Assembly: GCF_000211415.1 (NCBI RefSeq)
Contig: NZ_GL890774.1
Span: 436,560 to 500,559, forward strand
Direction: 5' to 3'
From: Enterobacter mori LMG 25706
Lineage (GTDB): Bacteria; Pseudomonadota; Gammaproteobacteria; Enterobacterales; Enterobacteriaceae
Length of the DNA: 64,000 bases
The position numbers were made by a program, and so were the translations under genes. Of the stretch, positions 8,602-21,041 are shown one piece after another. Position 1 is the first letter of the stretch; each line of letters opens with the position of its first letter. Below the pieces are notes generated by a model. The model saw only the letters and a list, made by a program, of their open reading frames with translations, did not search any database and had not been told where the DNA came from.

Positions 8602-9237
8602 ATGCCCGGGCGATTTGAACTGAAACCTACCCTGGCGAAAATCTGGCAGGCGCCAGACAATTTTCGCATTATGGACCCGCTGCCCCCTCTGCACCGCCGA
8701 GGCATTATCATTGGCGCGCTGCTGGTGATCGTGGGCTTCCTGCTTCCTTCTGGCGGCGACGACGTTGATCCCGCGCCGGTGACCCGCAATGCGCAGTTGG
8801 ATATCCAGTCGCAAACGCGACCGCAGCCGGACGCGCAGCCCATGCAGACGCAGCTGGTGACGCCATCCAACGATCCGGGCCAGGTCGCACCAGTAGAGCC
8901 TGAACCCGTTCAGGAAGAACAACCTCAGGAGCAGGCCGCTGCGCCACAGGTTCAGCAACCGACAGGCATTGAACAGCAGTGGCGTTCCTACCGCGTTGAG
9001 CCGGGTAAAACGCTCGCGCAGCTGTTCCGCGACCACAACCTGCCTGCTACGGATGTCTATGCTATGGCGCAGGTGGAAGGCGCAGGCAAGCCGCTGAGCA
9101 ACCTGCAAAATGGACAGATGGTGCAGATCCGCCAGAACGCCAGCGGCGTGGTGACCGGCCTGACGATCGATACCGGTAATGGCCAGCAGGTGCTGTTTAC
9201 GCGTCAGACCGACGGCAGTTTTATTCGCGCACGCTAG
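8602..9237 (+). CDS. ytfB: cell-division-associated OapA-family protein YtfB
   Basis: A 211-residue bitopic membrane protein. The cytoplasmic N-tail begins MPGRFELKPTL, one membrane helix lies at about 34-50 (GIIIGALLVIVGFLLPS), a Pro/Gln-rich periplasmic linker runs to about 125, and a C-terminal OapA/LysM-like domain spans about 128-211 (RSYRVEPGKTLAQLFRDHNLP). E. coli YtfB locates to the septum, binds glycan and affects filamentation and adhesion. Size and layout match. It is oriented away from fklB, with a REP element after its stop. Confidence 0.88.
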   Translation: MPGRFELKPTLAKIWQAPDNFRIMDPLPPLHRRGIIIGALLVIVGFLLPSGGDDVDPAPVTRNAQLDIQSQTRPQPDAQPMQTQLVTPSNDPGQVAPVEPEPVQEEQPQEQAAAPQVQQPTGIEQQWRSYRVEPGKTLAQLFRDHNLPATDVYAMAQVEGAGKPLSNLQNGQMVQIRQNASGVVTGLTIDTGNGQQVLFTRQTDGSFIRAR

Positions 9238-9245
9238 TTCTGTAG

Positions 9246-9273
9246 GCCGGGTAAGGCGTAGCCGCCACCCGGC
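9246..9273. repeat. REP element
   Basis: A 28-bp unit whose arms GCCGGGT and ACCCGGC enclose AAGGCG/CGCC pairing. It lies between the convergent ends of ytfB and the EamA transporter gene and is the same unit as at 1-25 and 3337-3367. Confidence 0.75.
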
Positions 9274-9282
9274 ACACTGTTC

Positions 9283-10224
9283 TCAGGCACTCCGCTTATT
9301 CACCCACCAGATCCCCGAACAGACCAATACCAGCGCAATCGCATATTTGATATCCAGAATATTTTCCCCAAGGAAAATGGCGGATAAAACTGTGCCTGCC
9401 ACCGGCACAACGAAGTTAAACGGCGCAATCATACTGACGCGGTTAACTTTCAGCAGCACGCTCCACAGCGCAAAGGCGACGGATGAGAGCAGCGTCAGAT
9501 ACCCCAGCACGGCGATGGCCTTCATACTGTGCACTTCCAGCGTTCCGCCTGTCGCATATCCGCCACCCACCAACACCAGTCCACCGATAGCCAGCTGCCA
9601 GCCGGTCATCACCGTGGGATCAACGGTCTGGGAGATGCGTTTTCCGTAAAGCGTGGCAGCGGAGAGAATAAAAGCAGCCAGCACCACAAACCCGTCACCA
9701 TTCCAGACAAACTGGAAATCGCTTAACCCGCTGTGGAAGTTCACCAACATCACTCCGGCAAACCCGAGAATACAGCCAAGCGTTTTGTTATAGCTCAGCT
9801 TGTCGTTGTGGTAGATAAAGTGCGCCAACAGCACGCTGAAGAAGGTTCCAGTGGCGTTCATGATTGAACCATTCACCCCCGTCGTATAGGCCAGGCCTAT
9901 ATAGAAGAAAGTGTACTGAATAGTCGTCTGGGTCAGGCCGAGGATGGTGAGCTGGCCAAACTGCGTGGGCGTAAGCCTGCCAATCGGTTTTCGCTGGGCC
10001 AATGCAAATAACAGCAGCAACACACCGGCAAACAGGAAACGGTATCCGGCAAATACCACTTTCGATGGAATATCATCGGTTGCGATCTGGAAAAGCGCAT
10101 AACCACTTTTAATGGCCGGGTAGGAGCTACCCCAGAGCAGACAGCAGAGCGTGGCGCAGGCATAGGCCACATTTCGGCGCGCAAAGACAGGTGTGGGCAG
10201 AGCGGTATCCATGACAAATCTCAT
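9283..10224 (-). CDS. EamA/DMT-family transporter
   Basis: A protein of 313 residues (309 if the second ATG at 10212 is used) with about ten membrane helices in two EamA repeats. The first opens with LLWGSSYPAIKSGYALF and the second ends VLVCSGIWWVNKRSA. Members export metabolites such as amino acids or purines. Nothing here fixes the substrate. No clear ribosome-binding site precedes either start, and GAG before 10212 slightly favours the shorter form. It is separated from the rplI operon by that operon's terminator. Confidence 0.75.
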   Translation of the reverse strand: MRFVMDTALPTPVFARRNVAYACATLCCLLWGSSYPAIKSGYALFQIATDDIPSKVVFAGYRFLFAGVLLLLFALAQRKPIGRLTPTQFGQLTILGLTQTTIQYTFFYIGLAYTTGVNGSIMNATGTFFSVLLAHFIYHNDKLSYNKTLGCILGFAGVMLVNFHSGLSDFQFVWNGDGFVVLAAFILSAATLYGKRISQTVDPTVMTGWQLAIGGLVLVGGGYATGGTLEVHSMKAIAVLGYLTLLSSVAFALWSVLLKVNRVSMIAPFNFVVPVAGTVLSAIFLGENILDIKYAIALVLVCSGIWWVNKRSA

Positions 10225-10321
10225 AAATAAAATTGCGTTTCAATTTATTATCAGAGAATGCGACAGGAATAGCTACCATACAAGAAGAAATGATGAATTC
10301 TGGTCCCCCAGAAAAGCAAAA

Positions 10322-10340
10322 CGCCGGCACAAGGCCGGCG
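10322..10340 (-). terminator. terminator of the rpsF-priB-rpsR-rplI operon
   Basis: The stem CGCCGGC/GCCGGCG has a five-base loop. On the minus strand it is followed by TTTTGCTTTT, 25 bp after the rplI stop codon. Confidence 0.85.
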
Positions 10341-10364
10341 CTTCGACGTGAGCAGAGTAAAAAA

Positions 10365-10826
<462 letters not shown>

Positions 10827-10855
10827 TTAAAGTCGTATTAATGGACCGTGCCCGA

Positions 10856-11402
<547 letters not shown>

Positions 11403-11408
11403 CAGAAA

Positions 11409-11822
<414 letters not shown>

Positions 11823-11843
11823 TTATTCAGCCTCCTGTCTGGG

Positions 11844-11889
11844 TCAGCCGAGGCCCGGGGAGGCAAGGAACGTGTTAAAGGTCGGCTGA
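11844..11889 (-). promoter_or_regulatory. rpsF leader hairpin, candidate S6:S18 autoregulatory site
   Basis: The 8-bp arms TCAGCCGA (11844-11851) and TCGGCTGA (11882-11889) close a 30-base, GC-rich apical part upstream of the rpsF start. Many bacteria carry an S6:S18-binding RNA here that represses the operon. The position and closing stem fit. I did not verify the conserved CCG bulge geometry. Confidence 0.55.
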
Positions 11890-11903
11890 AAAATTGACGC
11901 GTC

Positions 11904-11932
11904 ATAATACTTGCGCGCCCCTGGAAACTCAA
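11904..11932 (-). promoter_or_regulatory. sigma-70 promoter of the rpsF operon
   Basis: On the minus strand: TTGAGT, a 17-base spacer, then TATTAT, about 100 bp upstream of rpsF. This leaves room for the leader hairpin. Confidence 0.7.
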
Positions 11933-12147
11933 GCTGATTGCACAAATAATTCGCACAAAGCGCGAAGCGGGTCTAAGTCGGTGATTTAAAATTAATCACA
12001 CCGAGAAGCGTTGTTTTTTTGAACAACACCATCAGAAATGGTCACTCATCGCGCAGCGATAAGCGATTACACTTTAATCAGAGCCCATCTAAACCGAGAA
12101 GGAGCAGGACAAACCGTCACACAGCACGCAGTCGTGGAGCGCATATC

Positions 12148-12423
12148 ATGAAAAAAATCGCATTAGCCATAATGGCGGCGCTTTTGCTCAGTGCAAACGC
12201 GATGGCAGCCATCAAGATAGACAGCCGACAGGCCAGAAACATGGATGATGTGCAAAGCTTGGGCGTAATTTACATCAATCATAATTTCGCCACGGAAAGT
12301 GAAGCAGATCAGGCATTAAACGAAGAAACCGATGCCCAGGGCGCAACCTATTACCACGTGATGTTAACCCGTGAGCCCGGCAGCAACGGCAACATGCACG
12401 CCAGTGCAGATATTTACCGATAA
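12148..12423 (+). CDS. yjfY: DUF1471 (YhcN-family) periplasmic protein YjfY
   Basis: 91 residues. A Sec signal peptide (MKKIALAIMAALLLSANAMA) is followed by a single DUF1471 domain of about 65 residues ending in the family-typical ASADIYR. The ATG at 12148 is chosen because it begins the signal peptide and gives the E. coli length. DUF1471 proteins are small periplasmic stress and biofilm-related proteins with unclear mechanism. The gene lies between the rpsF operon and ula, as in E. coli, and ends in its own terminator. Confidence 0.88.
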   Translation: MKKIALAIMAALLLSANAMAAIKIDSRQARNMDDVQSLGVIYINHNFATESEADQALNEETDAQGATYYHVMLTREPGSNGNMHASADIYR

Positions 12424-12480
12424 CGCTTTAACGCTAGCACCAGGAAAGCCAACAAAGAGAACATAGCCATAGCTTGACTT

Positions 12481-12505
12481 GCCCCCTGCCCGGGGGCTTT
12501 TTTTT
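12481..12505 (+). terminator. terminator of yjfY
   Basis: The stem GCCCCC/GGGGGC (12481-12486 and 12492-12497) is followed by eight T residues. Confidence 0.88.
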
Positions 12506-12563
12506 GTGAATGGCTCCGGAATACCACCGGTTACAACTGTTTTTGGTATTCCAGAGCACTTAT

Positions 12564-13250
12564 TCACTTTTGCCCGTAATAGGCATTCGGGCCATGCTTA
12601 CGCATAAAATGCTTGTTCATCAGGTAATCATCAATGCCCTGAAGCTGTGGATTGATGTCGCGGGCAATCCACGCCATTTTGGCCACCTCTTCCATCACCA
12701 CGGCATTATGTACCGCGTCGTGAGCATCTTTACCCCAGGCGAACGGGCCGTGCTGGTATACCACAATCCCCGGCGTATGCAGCGGTTCACTTTCGCCCAA
12801 CGTTTCGATGATGACCTTCCCGGTGTTGAGCTCGTACTCGCCTTCCACTTCAGCCTGCGTTAATGCGCGCGTGCAGGGAATGTCGCCAAAGAAGTAGTCC
12901 GCATGCGTCGTCCCTAGTGCCGGTATGGGCAGCCCCGCCTGAGCCCAGGCAGTCGCGTGCGTGGAGTGGGTATGCACCACGCCGCCAAGGGACGGATAAC
13001 GCCGATACAGCGCCAGATGGGTTGCGGTATCTGATGAAGGCCGCCATTTGCCGTCAACGACACGCCCTTCGAGATCCACCACCACCATATCTTCAGCTTT
13101 CATGGTGTCATACGCCACACCGCTCGGCTTGATCACTACCAGACCTTGCTCGCGATCGATAGCGCTCACGTTGCCCCAGGTGAACGTGACCAGGCCATAG
13201 CGCGGCAGATCCATGTTGGCTTCAAAGACCTGCTGTTTAAGCTTAAGCAT
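12564..13250 (-). CDS. ulaF: L-ribulose-5-phosphate 4-epimerase UlaF
   Basis: A 228-residue class II aldolase-family zinc enzyme. It converts L-ribulose 5-phosphate to D-xylulose 5-phosphate, the last step of L-ascorbate breakdown, feeding the pentose phosphate pathway. Zinc ligands are visible in [12 protein letters not shown] (near H95 and H97) and QHGPFAWG (near H171). The length equals the E. coli enzyme. Last gene of ulaABCDEF; its start overlaps the ulaE stop by 8 bases, suggesting translational coupling. Confidence 0.96.
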   Translation of the reverse strand: MLKLKQQVFEANMDLPRYGLVTFTWGNVSAIDREQGLVVIKPSGVAYDTMKAEDMVVVDLEGRVVDGKWRPSSDTATHLALYRRYPSLGGVVHTHSTHATAWAQAGLPIPALGTTHADYFFGDIPCTRALTQAEVEGEYELNTGKVIIETLGESEPLHTPGIVVYQHGPFAWGKDAHDAVHNAVVMEEVAKMAWIARDINPQLQGIDDYLMNKHFMRKHGPNAYYGQK

Positions 13251-14103
13251 GTTCAGCCTCCAGCAATCCCGCCCGCGCCATACGTTCGCGCACCCAGTCC
13301 CGCGCTTTCACGACTTCGGCAGCCGGGTCGGCTGACGTTTCGCTCCACATTTCAATCAGGTAAGGCCCGCAATAACCCGTCTGTTTGAGCGTTTCAAAGC
13401 ACCGTTCGAAATCCACCACCCCGGTGCCGAACGGAACATTTTTGAATACGCCAGGACGGGTATCTTTGACGTGCACCGCCACGATATGACCGACGCCCGC
13501 CTGCAGCTCCATCTGTACGTCGTTATCCCATGCCGACAGGTTGCCGATATCGGGATAAAGCTGGAACCATGGATTATTGAGATAATGCGCGTAGCCCAGC
13601 GCCTTGCTGATGGAGTTCATCAACGGGTAGTCCATGATCTCCATCGCCAGCGTGACCTGCGCGCGGCTTGCCATCTCAACGCTCTCTTTCAGACCATCGC
13701 GGAAACGACGGCGCGTTTCATCGTTGGCTTCCTGATAGTAAACGTCATAACCCGCCAGTTGGATCACGCGGATACCGACATCCTGCGCAAAGCGAATGGC
13801 TTTACGCATGATCTCCAGCCCCTGCGCGCGTATGGCATCATCTTCGCTGCCGAGCGGAAAACGGCGGTGGGCACTCAGACACATGGACGGCACGCGCACG
13901 CCCGTTTCAGCAATGGCGCTCACCAGTGCGAGTCGCTGTTCACGGCTCCAGTCGAGGCGAGAGAGGCGCTCGTCTGTTTCATCCACGGACATTTCGACAA
14001 AATCGAAGCCCAGCTGTTTTGCCAGCTGCAGCCGCTCCAGCCAGCACTCCCCCGCGGGGAGTGCCTTTTCATAGATGCCAAGCGGGACCTGTTTTGACAA
14101 CAT
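13243..14103 (-). CDS. ulaE: L-ribulose-5-phosphate 3-epimerase UlaE
   Basis: A 286-residue TIM-barrel isomerase (xylose isomerase-like/AP endonuclease 2 fold). It interconverts L-xylulose 5-phosphate and L-ribulose 5-phosphate between the UlaD and UlaF steps. It begins [16 protein letters not shown] like the E. coli enzyme. Metal-binding barrel residues lie in [19 protein letters not shown] and VHVKDTRPG. It is 9 bp downstream of ulaD and overlaps ulaF. Confidence 0.96.
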   Translation of the reverse strand: MLSKQVPLGIYEKALPAGECWLERLQLAKQLGFDFVEMSVDETDERLSRLDWSREQRLALVSAIAETGVRVPSMCLSAHRRFPLGSEDDAIRAQGLEIMRKAIRFAQDVGIRVIQLAGYDVYYQEANDETRRRFRDGLKESVEMASRAQVTLAMEIMDYPLMNSISKALGYAHYLNNPWFQLYPDIGNLSAWDNDVQMELQAGVGHIVAVHVKDTRPGVFKNVPFGTGVVDFERCFETLKQTGYCGPYLIEMWSETSADPAAEVVKARDWVRERMARAGLLEAEHA

Positions 14104-14112
14104 ACCCGCTCC

Positions 14113-14763
14113 TTAGCCCCAAAGCTGAGCGATTGAGCGTTTAAACTGACGCGCCGCTTCCACCGGAGACGCCGCATCACGAATGCTACGACCGGCAATA
14201 AAGACGTGAATTGGAATGCCCTGGAACAGCGGAAGATCTTCCAGCGCCAGGCCGCCGGTGACGGTCACTTTGAAGCCCATATCCGCCAGACGTTTGATGG
14301 CGCTGATATCCGCCTCACCCCACGCCACGCCTGCAGCCTGCGCATCACGGCTACGGTGGTAAACCACCTGCTGAATGCCCGCGTCACGCCACTCCTGCGC
14401 TTGCTCCCAGGTCCAGAAGCCGGTCAGTTCAATCTGCACGTCGCCGTTAAACTCTTTTGCCACGTCCAGCGCGCCTTTCGCAGTGTTGATATCTGCACAG
14501 CAGATCACGGTGACCCAGTCAGCATTCGCTTCGAAGCACATGCGGGAAAGAATTTTGCCTGCATCGGCGATCTTGGCATCCGCCAGCACGATTTTATGCG
14601 GATAGAGCGCCTTCAGGTCGCGAACGGCGCGAACGCCCTCACCCACGCACAGAATGGTACCCACTTCGCTGATGTCCACTTCTTCCGCGATCAGACGGGT
14701 AGTTTCGTAAGCGTGGGACAACGTTTGGTTATCCAGCGCAACCTGCAACATTGGTAATGACAT
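14113..14763 (-). CDS. ulaD: 3-keto-L-gulonate-6-phosphate decarboxylase UlaD
   Basis: A 216-residue member of the OMP-decarboxylase suprafamily. It uses Mg2+ to decarboxylate 3-keto-L-gulonate 6-phosphate to L-xylulose 5-phosphate. The catalytic signature DAKIADAGK (the D-x-K-x-x-D triad around D62, K64 and D67) is intact. The length matches E. coli UlaD. Part of the ula operon, 12 bp after ulaC. Confidence 0.96.
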   Translation of the reverse strand: MSLPMLQVALDNQTLSHAYETTRLIAEEVDISEVGTILCVGEGVRAVRDLKALYPHKIVLADAKIADAGKILSRMCFEANADWVTVICCADINTAKGALDVAKEFNGDVQIELTGFWTWEQAQEWRDAGIQQVVYHRSRDAQAAGVAWGEADISAIKRLADMGFKVTVTGGLALEDLPLFQGIPIHVFIAGRSIRDAASPVEAARQFKRSIAQLWG

Positions 14764-14775
14764 ATTCAGTTCCTC

Positions 14776-15243
14776 TTAGACTGCCGCCGCAGTGGCGTTA
14801 TCAATTAAATCCAGCACTTCCTGCTCGGTACGGCAGGCGCGTAAACGGTCAAAATTGGCTTCATCATCAAACAGATTGACGATCTGCATGATGCCCACCT
14901 CCTGGTGGGTGTTGGCATCCACGGCGGCCATGGTGATCAGGATGTCGACCGGGTCGTTATCTTCATGGTTAAACACCAGCGGCGTTTTCAGCGTCACAAG
15001 GGCAAAGCCGGTTTTTTTCACGCCCTCTTCAGGGCGGCCGTGCGGCATGGCCAGGCCTGGCGCAATCACAAAGTAAGGGCCGTGCTGCGCCACGCCATCA
15101 AGAATGGCCTGGTAGTAACGCGGCTCGACAACGTCAGCCTTAACCAGCAGATCCACGCTCAGCTTCACCGCCTCCTGCCAGGTGCTGGCCTCCGCCTGCA
15201 AAAGAATGGCGTTATTTTCTGCCAGCGAATCACGTAATTTCAT
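14776..15243 (-). CDS. ulaC: L-ascorbate PTS enzyme IIA component UlaC
   Basis: A 155-residue mannitol/fructose-type EIIA domain. The phosphoryl-accepting histidine is in [10 protein letters not shown] (about residue 68). It takes phosphate from HPr and passes it to the UlaB cysteine for uptake of L-ascorbate as L-ascorbate 6-phosphate. Lies 9 bp downstream of ulaB. Confidence 0.95.
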   Translation of the reverse strand: MKLRDSLAENNAILLQAEASTWQEAVKLSVDLLVKADVVEPRYYQAILDGVAQHGPYFVIAPGLAMPHGRPEEGVKKTGFALVTLKTPLVFNHEDNDPVDILITMAAVDANTHQEVGIMQIVNLFDDEANFDRLRACRTEQEVLDLIDNATAAAV

Positions 15244-15252
15244 GTTTCGTCC

Positions 15253-15558
15253 TTACTTCACGTCTTGAGGGAAGTGCTCTTTGATCACTTCCAGCAGTTT
15301 TGGGCCGAAATCCGCAGGCGACAGCATGTTGCGCACGCCCACCACATATTTGTTGCCCGTCACGGTGATCTCACCGGCGATGTGGGTAGAAGCGATGATG
15401 ATGTCTGCGCCGTTCAGCTCACTTTTGTATTCGCCCACTGCGCAGCTGTTCACCGTGTGGTCGATGTTTGACTGGGTTAAAAACTGATCCACTTTCATCT
15501 TCATGATCATGGAGCTGCCTTGCCCATTGCCACATACAGCCAGGATACGTACGGTCAT
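15253..15558 (-). CDS. ulaB: L-ascorbate PTS enzyme IIB component UlaB
   Basis: A 101-residue EIIB protein. The phosphocysteine loop is [11 protein letters not shown] with the active Cys at residue 9. It relays phosphate from UlaC to ascorbate carried by UlaA. Lies 12 bp downstream of ulaA. Confidence 0.95.
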   Translation of the reverse strand: MTVRILAVCGNGQGSSMIMKMKVDQFLTQSNIDHTVNSCAVGEYKSELNGADIIIASTHIAGEITVTGNKYVVGVRNMLSPADFGPKLLEVIKEHFPQDVK

Positions 15559-15570
15559 AATCGAAACTCC

Positions 15571-17329
<1,759 letters not shown>

Positions 17330-18394
17330 ATGAGTAAAGTGAACACCATCACCCGTGAATCATGGATTCTGAGCACCTTCCCGGAATGGGGTAGCTGGCT
17401 GAATGAAGAGATCGAGCAGGAACAGGTTGCTCCTGGCACATTTGCAATGTGGTGGCTGGGCTGTACCGGTATCTGGCTGAAATCAGAAGGAGGCGCCAAT
17501 ATCTGCGTCGATTTCTGGTGCGGCACCGGTAAACAGAGCCACGGCAATCCGCTGATGAAAAAAGGTCATCAGATGCAGCGCATGGCGGGCGTGGAAAAAC
17601 TGCAGCCGAACCTGCGTACTACGCCGTTTGTGCTCGATCCGTTTGCAATTCGTCAGATCGACGCCGTCCTCTCTACCCACGATCATAACGATCATATCGA
17701 CGTGAACGTGGCTGCAGCGGTGATGCAAAACTGCGCGGACGATGTGCCGTTCATTGGGCCGCAGACCTGCGTGGATCTGTGGATCGGTTGGGGCGTGCCG
17801 AAAGAGCGCTGCATCGTGATGAAACCGGGCGATGTAGTAAAAATTAAAGACATTGAAATCCACGCGCTGGATGCCTTTGACCGTACAGCATTGATCACCC
17901 TGCCCGCCGATCAGAAAGCAGCAGGCGTGCTGCCAGATGGTATGGACGAACGTGCGGTGAACTACCTGTTTAAAACCCCTGGCGGTTCTCTGTACCACAG
18001 CGGGGACTCCCACTACTCCAACTACTATGCGAAGCACGGTAACGAGCATCAGATCGACGTGGCGCTGGGCTCCTACGGTGAGAACCCGCGCGGCATCACC
18101 GACAAAATGACCAGCGCCGATATGCTGCGCATGGCGGAAGCGCTGAACACCAAAGTGGTTATTCCGTTCCACCATGATATCTGGTCAAACTTCCAGGCAG
18201 ACCCGCAGGAAATCCGCGTGCTGTGGGAAATGAAGAAAGACCGCCTGAAGTATGGCTTCAAGCCGTTCATCTGGCAGGTCGGAGGCAAGTTCACCTGGCC
18301 ACTGGACAAAGATAATCTGGAATATCACTACCCACGTGGTTTCGATGATTGCTTCACCATTGAGCCTGACCTGCCGTTCAAGTCCTTCCTCTGA
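17330..18394 (+). CDS. ulaG: L-ascorbate-6-phosphate lactonase UlaG
   Basis: A 354-residue metallo-beta-lactamase-fold hydrolase, the exact E. coli length. The metal-binding motif [10 protein letters not shown] (H-x-H-x-D-H) is near residue 115 and other ligands lie in HSGDSHYSN. It opens the lactone of L-ascorbate 6-phosphate to 3-keto-L-gulonate 6-phosphate, the first cytoplasmic step after UlaABC. The ATG at 17330 has AGGAG upstream. Divergent from ulaA under the same UlaR control. Confidence 0.96.
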   Translation: MSKVNTITRESWILSTFPEWGSWLNEEIEQEQVAPGTFAMWWLGCTGIWLKSEGGANICVDFWCGTGKQSHGNPLMKKGHQMQRMAGVEKLQPNLRTTPFVLDPFAIRQIDAVLSTHDHNDHIDVNVAAAVMQNCADDVPFIGPQTCVDLWIGWGVPKERCIVMKPGDVVKIKDIEIHALDAFDRTALITLPADQKAAGVLPDGMDERAVNYLFKTPGGSLYHSGDSHYSNYYAKHGNEHQIDVALGSYGENPRGITDKMTSADMLRMAEALNTKVVIPFHHDIWSNFQADPQEIRVLWEMKKDRLKYGFKPFIWQVGGKFTWPLDKDNLEYHYPRGFDDCFTIEPDLPFKSFL

Positions 18395-18406
18395 TTGTGA
18401 AGTCAA

Positions 18407-18431
18407 ATCGCCAGACCCTGTGTCTGGCGAT
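18407..18431 (+). terminator. hairpin between ulaG and ulaR
   Basis: A perfect 10-bp stem ATCGCCAGAC/GTCTGGCGAT has a five-base loop. Only a broken T-rich tract follows, so it may terminate ulaG incompletely or protect its mRNA end. Confidence 0.6.
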
Positions 18432-18504
18432 GTCATATTTATTTTAGTAATTTCACGCTATTTCAAATATCATCTTTTCAAATCAATTCTTATCGGAATA
18501 GCTC

Positions 18505-19260
18505 ATGACGGAAGCGCAACGACATCAAATTTTACTGGAACTCCTGGCGCAAACAGGGTTTATCACCGTTGAGAAAGTGATCGAACGATTAGGCATTTCT
18601 CCGGCAACCGCCCGACGGGACATCAACAAGCTGGACGAAAGTGGCAAACTGAAAAAAGTCCGTAACGGTGCGGAAGCCATTAGCCAGCAGCGTCCGCGCT
18701 GGACGCCGATGAACATTCATCAGGCGCAGAACCACGATGAAAAAGTGCGGATTGCAAGAGCAGCATCACAGCTGGTCAACCCTGGCGAAAGCGTCGTGAT
18801 CAACTGCGGCTCCACGGCGTTTTTACTGGGGCGGGAGATGTGTGGCAAACCGGTGCAAATCATCACTAACTATTTGCCGCTGGCCAACTATCTCATTGAC
18901 CAGGAGCATGAAAGCGTAGTGATCATGGGCGGTCAGTACAATAAGAGCCAGTCCATTACGCTCAGCCCACAGGACAGTGAAAATAGCCTCTACGCCGGAC
19001 ACTGGATGTTCACCAGCGGTAAAGGCCTGACTACAGATGGGCTGTATAAAACCGATATGCTGACCGCCATGGCGGAGCAAAACATGCTTAACGTGGTAGG
19101 CAGGCTTGTTGTGCTGGTCGACAGCAGCAAAGTGGGCGAGCGCGCAGGCATGCTGTTCAGCCGTGCCGAGCAAATCGACATGGTGATCACCGGTAAAAAT
19201 GCCAACCCGGAGATCCTCCAGAAGCTGGAAGATCAAGGGGTCAAAATTCTTCGGGTTTAA
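18505..19260 (+). CDS. ulaR: DeoR-family repressor UlaR
   Basis: 251 residues, the E. coli length. The N-terminal DeoR helix-turn-helix ([20 protein letters not shown], about residues 20-40) precedes a sugar-phosphate-binding domain (about 75-250). It represses ulaG and ulaABCDEF; in E. coli L-ascorbate 6-phosphate releases it. Downstream of ulaG, same strand. Its stop codon shares bases with that of the convergent yjfP gene (4-base overlap). Confidence 0.95.
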   Translation: MTEAQRHQILLELLAQTGFITVEKVIERLGISPATARRDINKLDESGKLKKVRNGAEAISQQRPRWTPMNIHQAQNHDEKVRIARAASQLVNPGESVVINCGSTAFLLGREMCGKPVQIITNYLPLANYLIDQEHESVVIMGGQYNKSQSITLSPQDSENSLYAGHWMFTSGKGLTTDGLYKTDMLTAMAEQNMLNVVGRLVVLVDSSKVGERAGMLFSRAEQIDMVITGKNANPEILQKLEDQGVKILRV

Positions 19261-19979
19261 AGGTGCTGGCGGAAAAAGCTCACCGTGGCATCCAGCGCCG
19301 TCGGCGTAATACGGTGACGAACGCCCGCCTCCCAAAGGCAGGTTAAATTGCCGTCCAGCCCTTCATTCTTTAACGACTGCTGTAAACGGAAAGTTCCGTC
19401 AGGCGGAACCACATCATCCGCATCGCCGTGCCACAGCAGCAGCGGGCGATTGGCCAGGTGCGGTAACGCATGGGTGACGTCCCACTCCGCCAGCGCCGCT
19501 TCGATATCTTCTGGGTTCTGCGAGGGAAACAGCGTCTTCGAGAGCGAAGTGAAGTAGCCCGACCCCATCAGACAAGCGACGGACTTCACCTCCGAATGAT
19601 GCGTCATGATCCCCAGCGCCGTCATTCCCCCCATTGAAGCCCCAGCAACCGCCAGGCGATCGTTCTCCACCAGCCCGGCCTCAAAAAGCGCATCGCGCAG
19701 CCCTGCGAATTCCGTCAGGCTACCGTACAAGATTTGCCAGAACTGGCCGAGCCGCGCCTGCTCGTTGCCCGAAAATCGCGCGCCATGATCCGGAGCATCC
19801 GGCATAACAACGCGGAATCCAGCCTGCGCCAGCGCCACAGCAAAATAGCTATAAACCAGTTTTGACGAGGTAAACCCATGATAAAAAACCACAACTGGCA
19901 GCGGCTGCTCACTTTTTCCGGTGGGGAAAGCATGTAATATTTCGCGGTCACCAAGGCGTCGCGTTTCGAGTTCAATCAT
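19257..19979 (-). CDS. yjfP: alpha/beta-hydrolase esterase YjfP
   Basis: A 240-residue alpha/beta hydrolase. The oxyanion region is [11 protein letters not shown], the nucleophile elbow is GASMGG (serine near residue 113), and the catalytic His is in [11 protein letters not shown]. The E. coli protein (249 aa) is a carboxylesterase with unknown natural substrate. This one lacks about nine residues in the variable stretch after SLSKTLFPS. The start at 19979 matches the family. Upstream in-frame codons would add a non-conserved tail. Confidence 0.88.
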   Translation of the reverse strand: MIELETRRLGDREILHAFPTGKSEQPLPVVVFYHGFTSSKLVYSYFAVALAQAGFRVVMPDAPDHGARFSGNEQARLGQFWQILYGSLTEFAGLRDALFEAGLVENDRLAVAGASMGGMTALGIMTHHSEVKSVACLMGSGYFTSLSKTLFPSQNPEDIEAALAEWDVTHALPHLANRPLLLWHGDADDVVPPDGTFRLQQSLKNEGLDGNLTCLWEAGVRHRITPTALDATVSFFRQHL

Positions 19980-20138
19980 TGTCGGTCCTGTACTGATGAA
20001 TGATTCATAATGTTTGAGAGCTGGATTACGGTTTCTGGATATTTTCATTCGAAATCTTCGCCTCAGATAACACTTCGGGAACATTCCCCCAAAACTAAAT
20101 TTACAGGCAACTACACTATGGCTATCAGGAAACGAGAT

Positions 20139-20447
20139 ATGGTTATGCGCAGGTTTGCTGCTTTATTGTTTGTGTTTCTGCTCAGTGGCTGTAGCGCGCT
20201 GCAGGGGACACCGCAACCCGCTCCGCCGGTCGCCGATCATCCACAGGAAATTCGTCGTAATCAGACTGAAGGATTACAGCGAATGGGCACTGTCTCCGCG
20301 TTGGTTCGCGGTTCCCCGGATGACGCGGAAGCCTCTATTGAAGCACAAGCCGCAGCCGCCAAAGCAGATTATTACGTCATCATTATGATCGACGAAACCA
20401 TCATTACGGGACAGTGGTACTCGCAGGCGATTTTGTACCGTAAGTAA
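20139..20447 (+). CDS. bsmA: DUF1471 lipoprotein BsmA (biofilm/stress)
   Basis: A lipoprotein of about 102 residues. The signal MVMRRFAALLFVFLLSGC ends in a lipobox LSGC, so it should be lipidated. The body is a DUF1471 domain ending TGQWYSQAILYRK. The E. coli homologue affects biofilm formation and motility under stress. The start at 20139 has AGGA 9-12 bases upstream; an ATG at 20118 is a possible alternative. Divergent from yjfP and followed by the paralogue yjfN. Confidence 0.85.
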   Translation: MVMRRFAALLFVFLLSGCSALQGTPQPAPPVADHPQEIRRNQTEGLQRMGTVSALVRGSPDDAEASIEAQAAAAKADYYVIIMIDETIITGQWYSQAILYRK

Positions 20448-20595
20448 TGGCGATCGTTTGAACGACATTTACACTGCTTTGCGTCCATAGACATTTTCCT
20501 GTCCACAATAAACTCCATGCCTGCACTAATGGAAGTGAGTTTATTTGCGAAGGATTGCCCGGCGGATACCGGAGACATGTGAAATGGAGCTGACG

Positions 20596-20871
20596 ATGAA
20601 ACGAACTCTTGCCTTAACCACACTGTTGCTCTCAGCAGGCCTTGTGAGCACAACCGCACAATCAGCTGAATTCGCCAGTGCTGATTGCGTGACTGGCCTG
20701 AATGAAATAGGCCAAATCTCCGTGAATAACATTTCGGGGAGCCCGCAAGACGTTGAACGTGTCGTTGCATTAAAAGCTGATGAACAAGGCGCTTCCTGGT
20801 ACCGCATCATCCAGATGCAGGAAGATAACCATGTCGATCATTGGCGGGTACAAGCCATCCTCTATGTTTAG
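20596..20871 (+). CDS. yjfN: DUF1471 periplasmic protein YjfN
   Basis: 91 residues. The signal peptide MKRTLALTTLLLSAGLVSTTAQSA is followed by a DUF1471 domain with the E. coli YjfN core EFASADCVTGLNEIGQISVN. The ATG at 20596 has GGAG six bases upstream. In E. coli, YjfN has been linked to DegP activation; I infer nothing beyond family here. A strong terminator follows. Confidence 0.85.
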   Translation: MKRTLALTTLLLSAGLVSTTAQSAEFASADCVTGLNEIGQISVNNISGSPQDVERVVALKADEQGASWYRIIQMQEDNHVDHWRVQAILYV

Positions 20872-20882
20872 CCCCTCCTGAT

Positions 20883-20914
20883 AAAAGCCACTTAATTTTA
20901 GTGGCTTTTCGTTT
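20883..20914 (+). terminator. terminator of yjfN
   Basis: The stem AAAAGCCACT/AGTGGCTTTT (20883-20892 and 20900-20909) is followed by CGTTTTT. Confidence 0.85.
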
Positions 20915-20983
20915 TTGCAAATCTTTTATCTTTTTCAAAACCATCCAAAAACAAACAAATAACATTTTGTTACATTAATAGCA

Positions 20984-21010
20984 TAAATGTTATCGCTGCT
21001 CTGCCGTTGA
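20984..21010 (+). promoter_or_regulatory. candidate sigma-28 promoter of the Cache-domain receptor
   Basis: TAAATGTT, 11 bases, then GCCGTTGA, 31 bp before the start codon. Each box matches the FliA consensus at 6 of 8 positions with exact spacing. Weaker than the site at 5064-5090, but in the expected place. Confidence 0.6.
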
Positions 21011-21041
21011 ACAGGCATACCTTTTCAATGATGAGCAATTT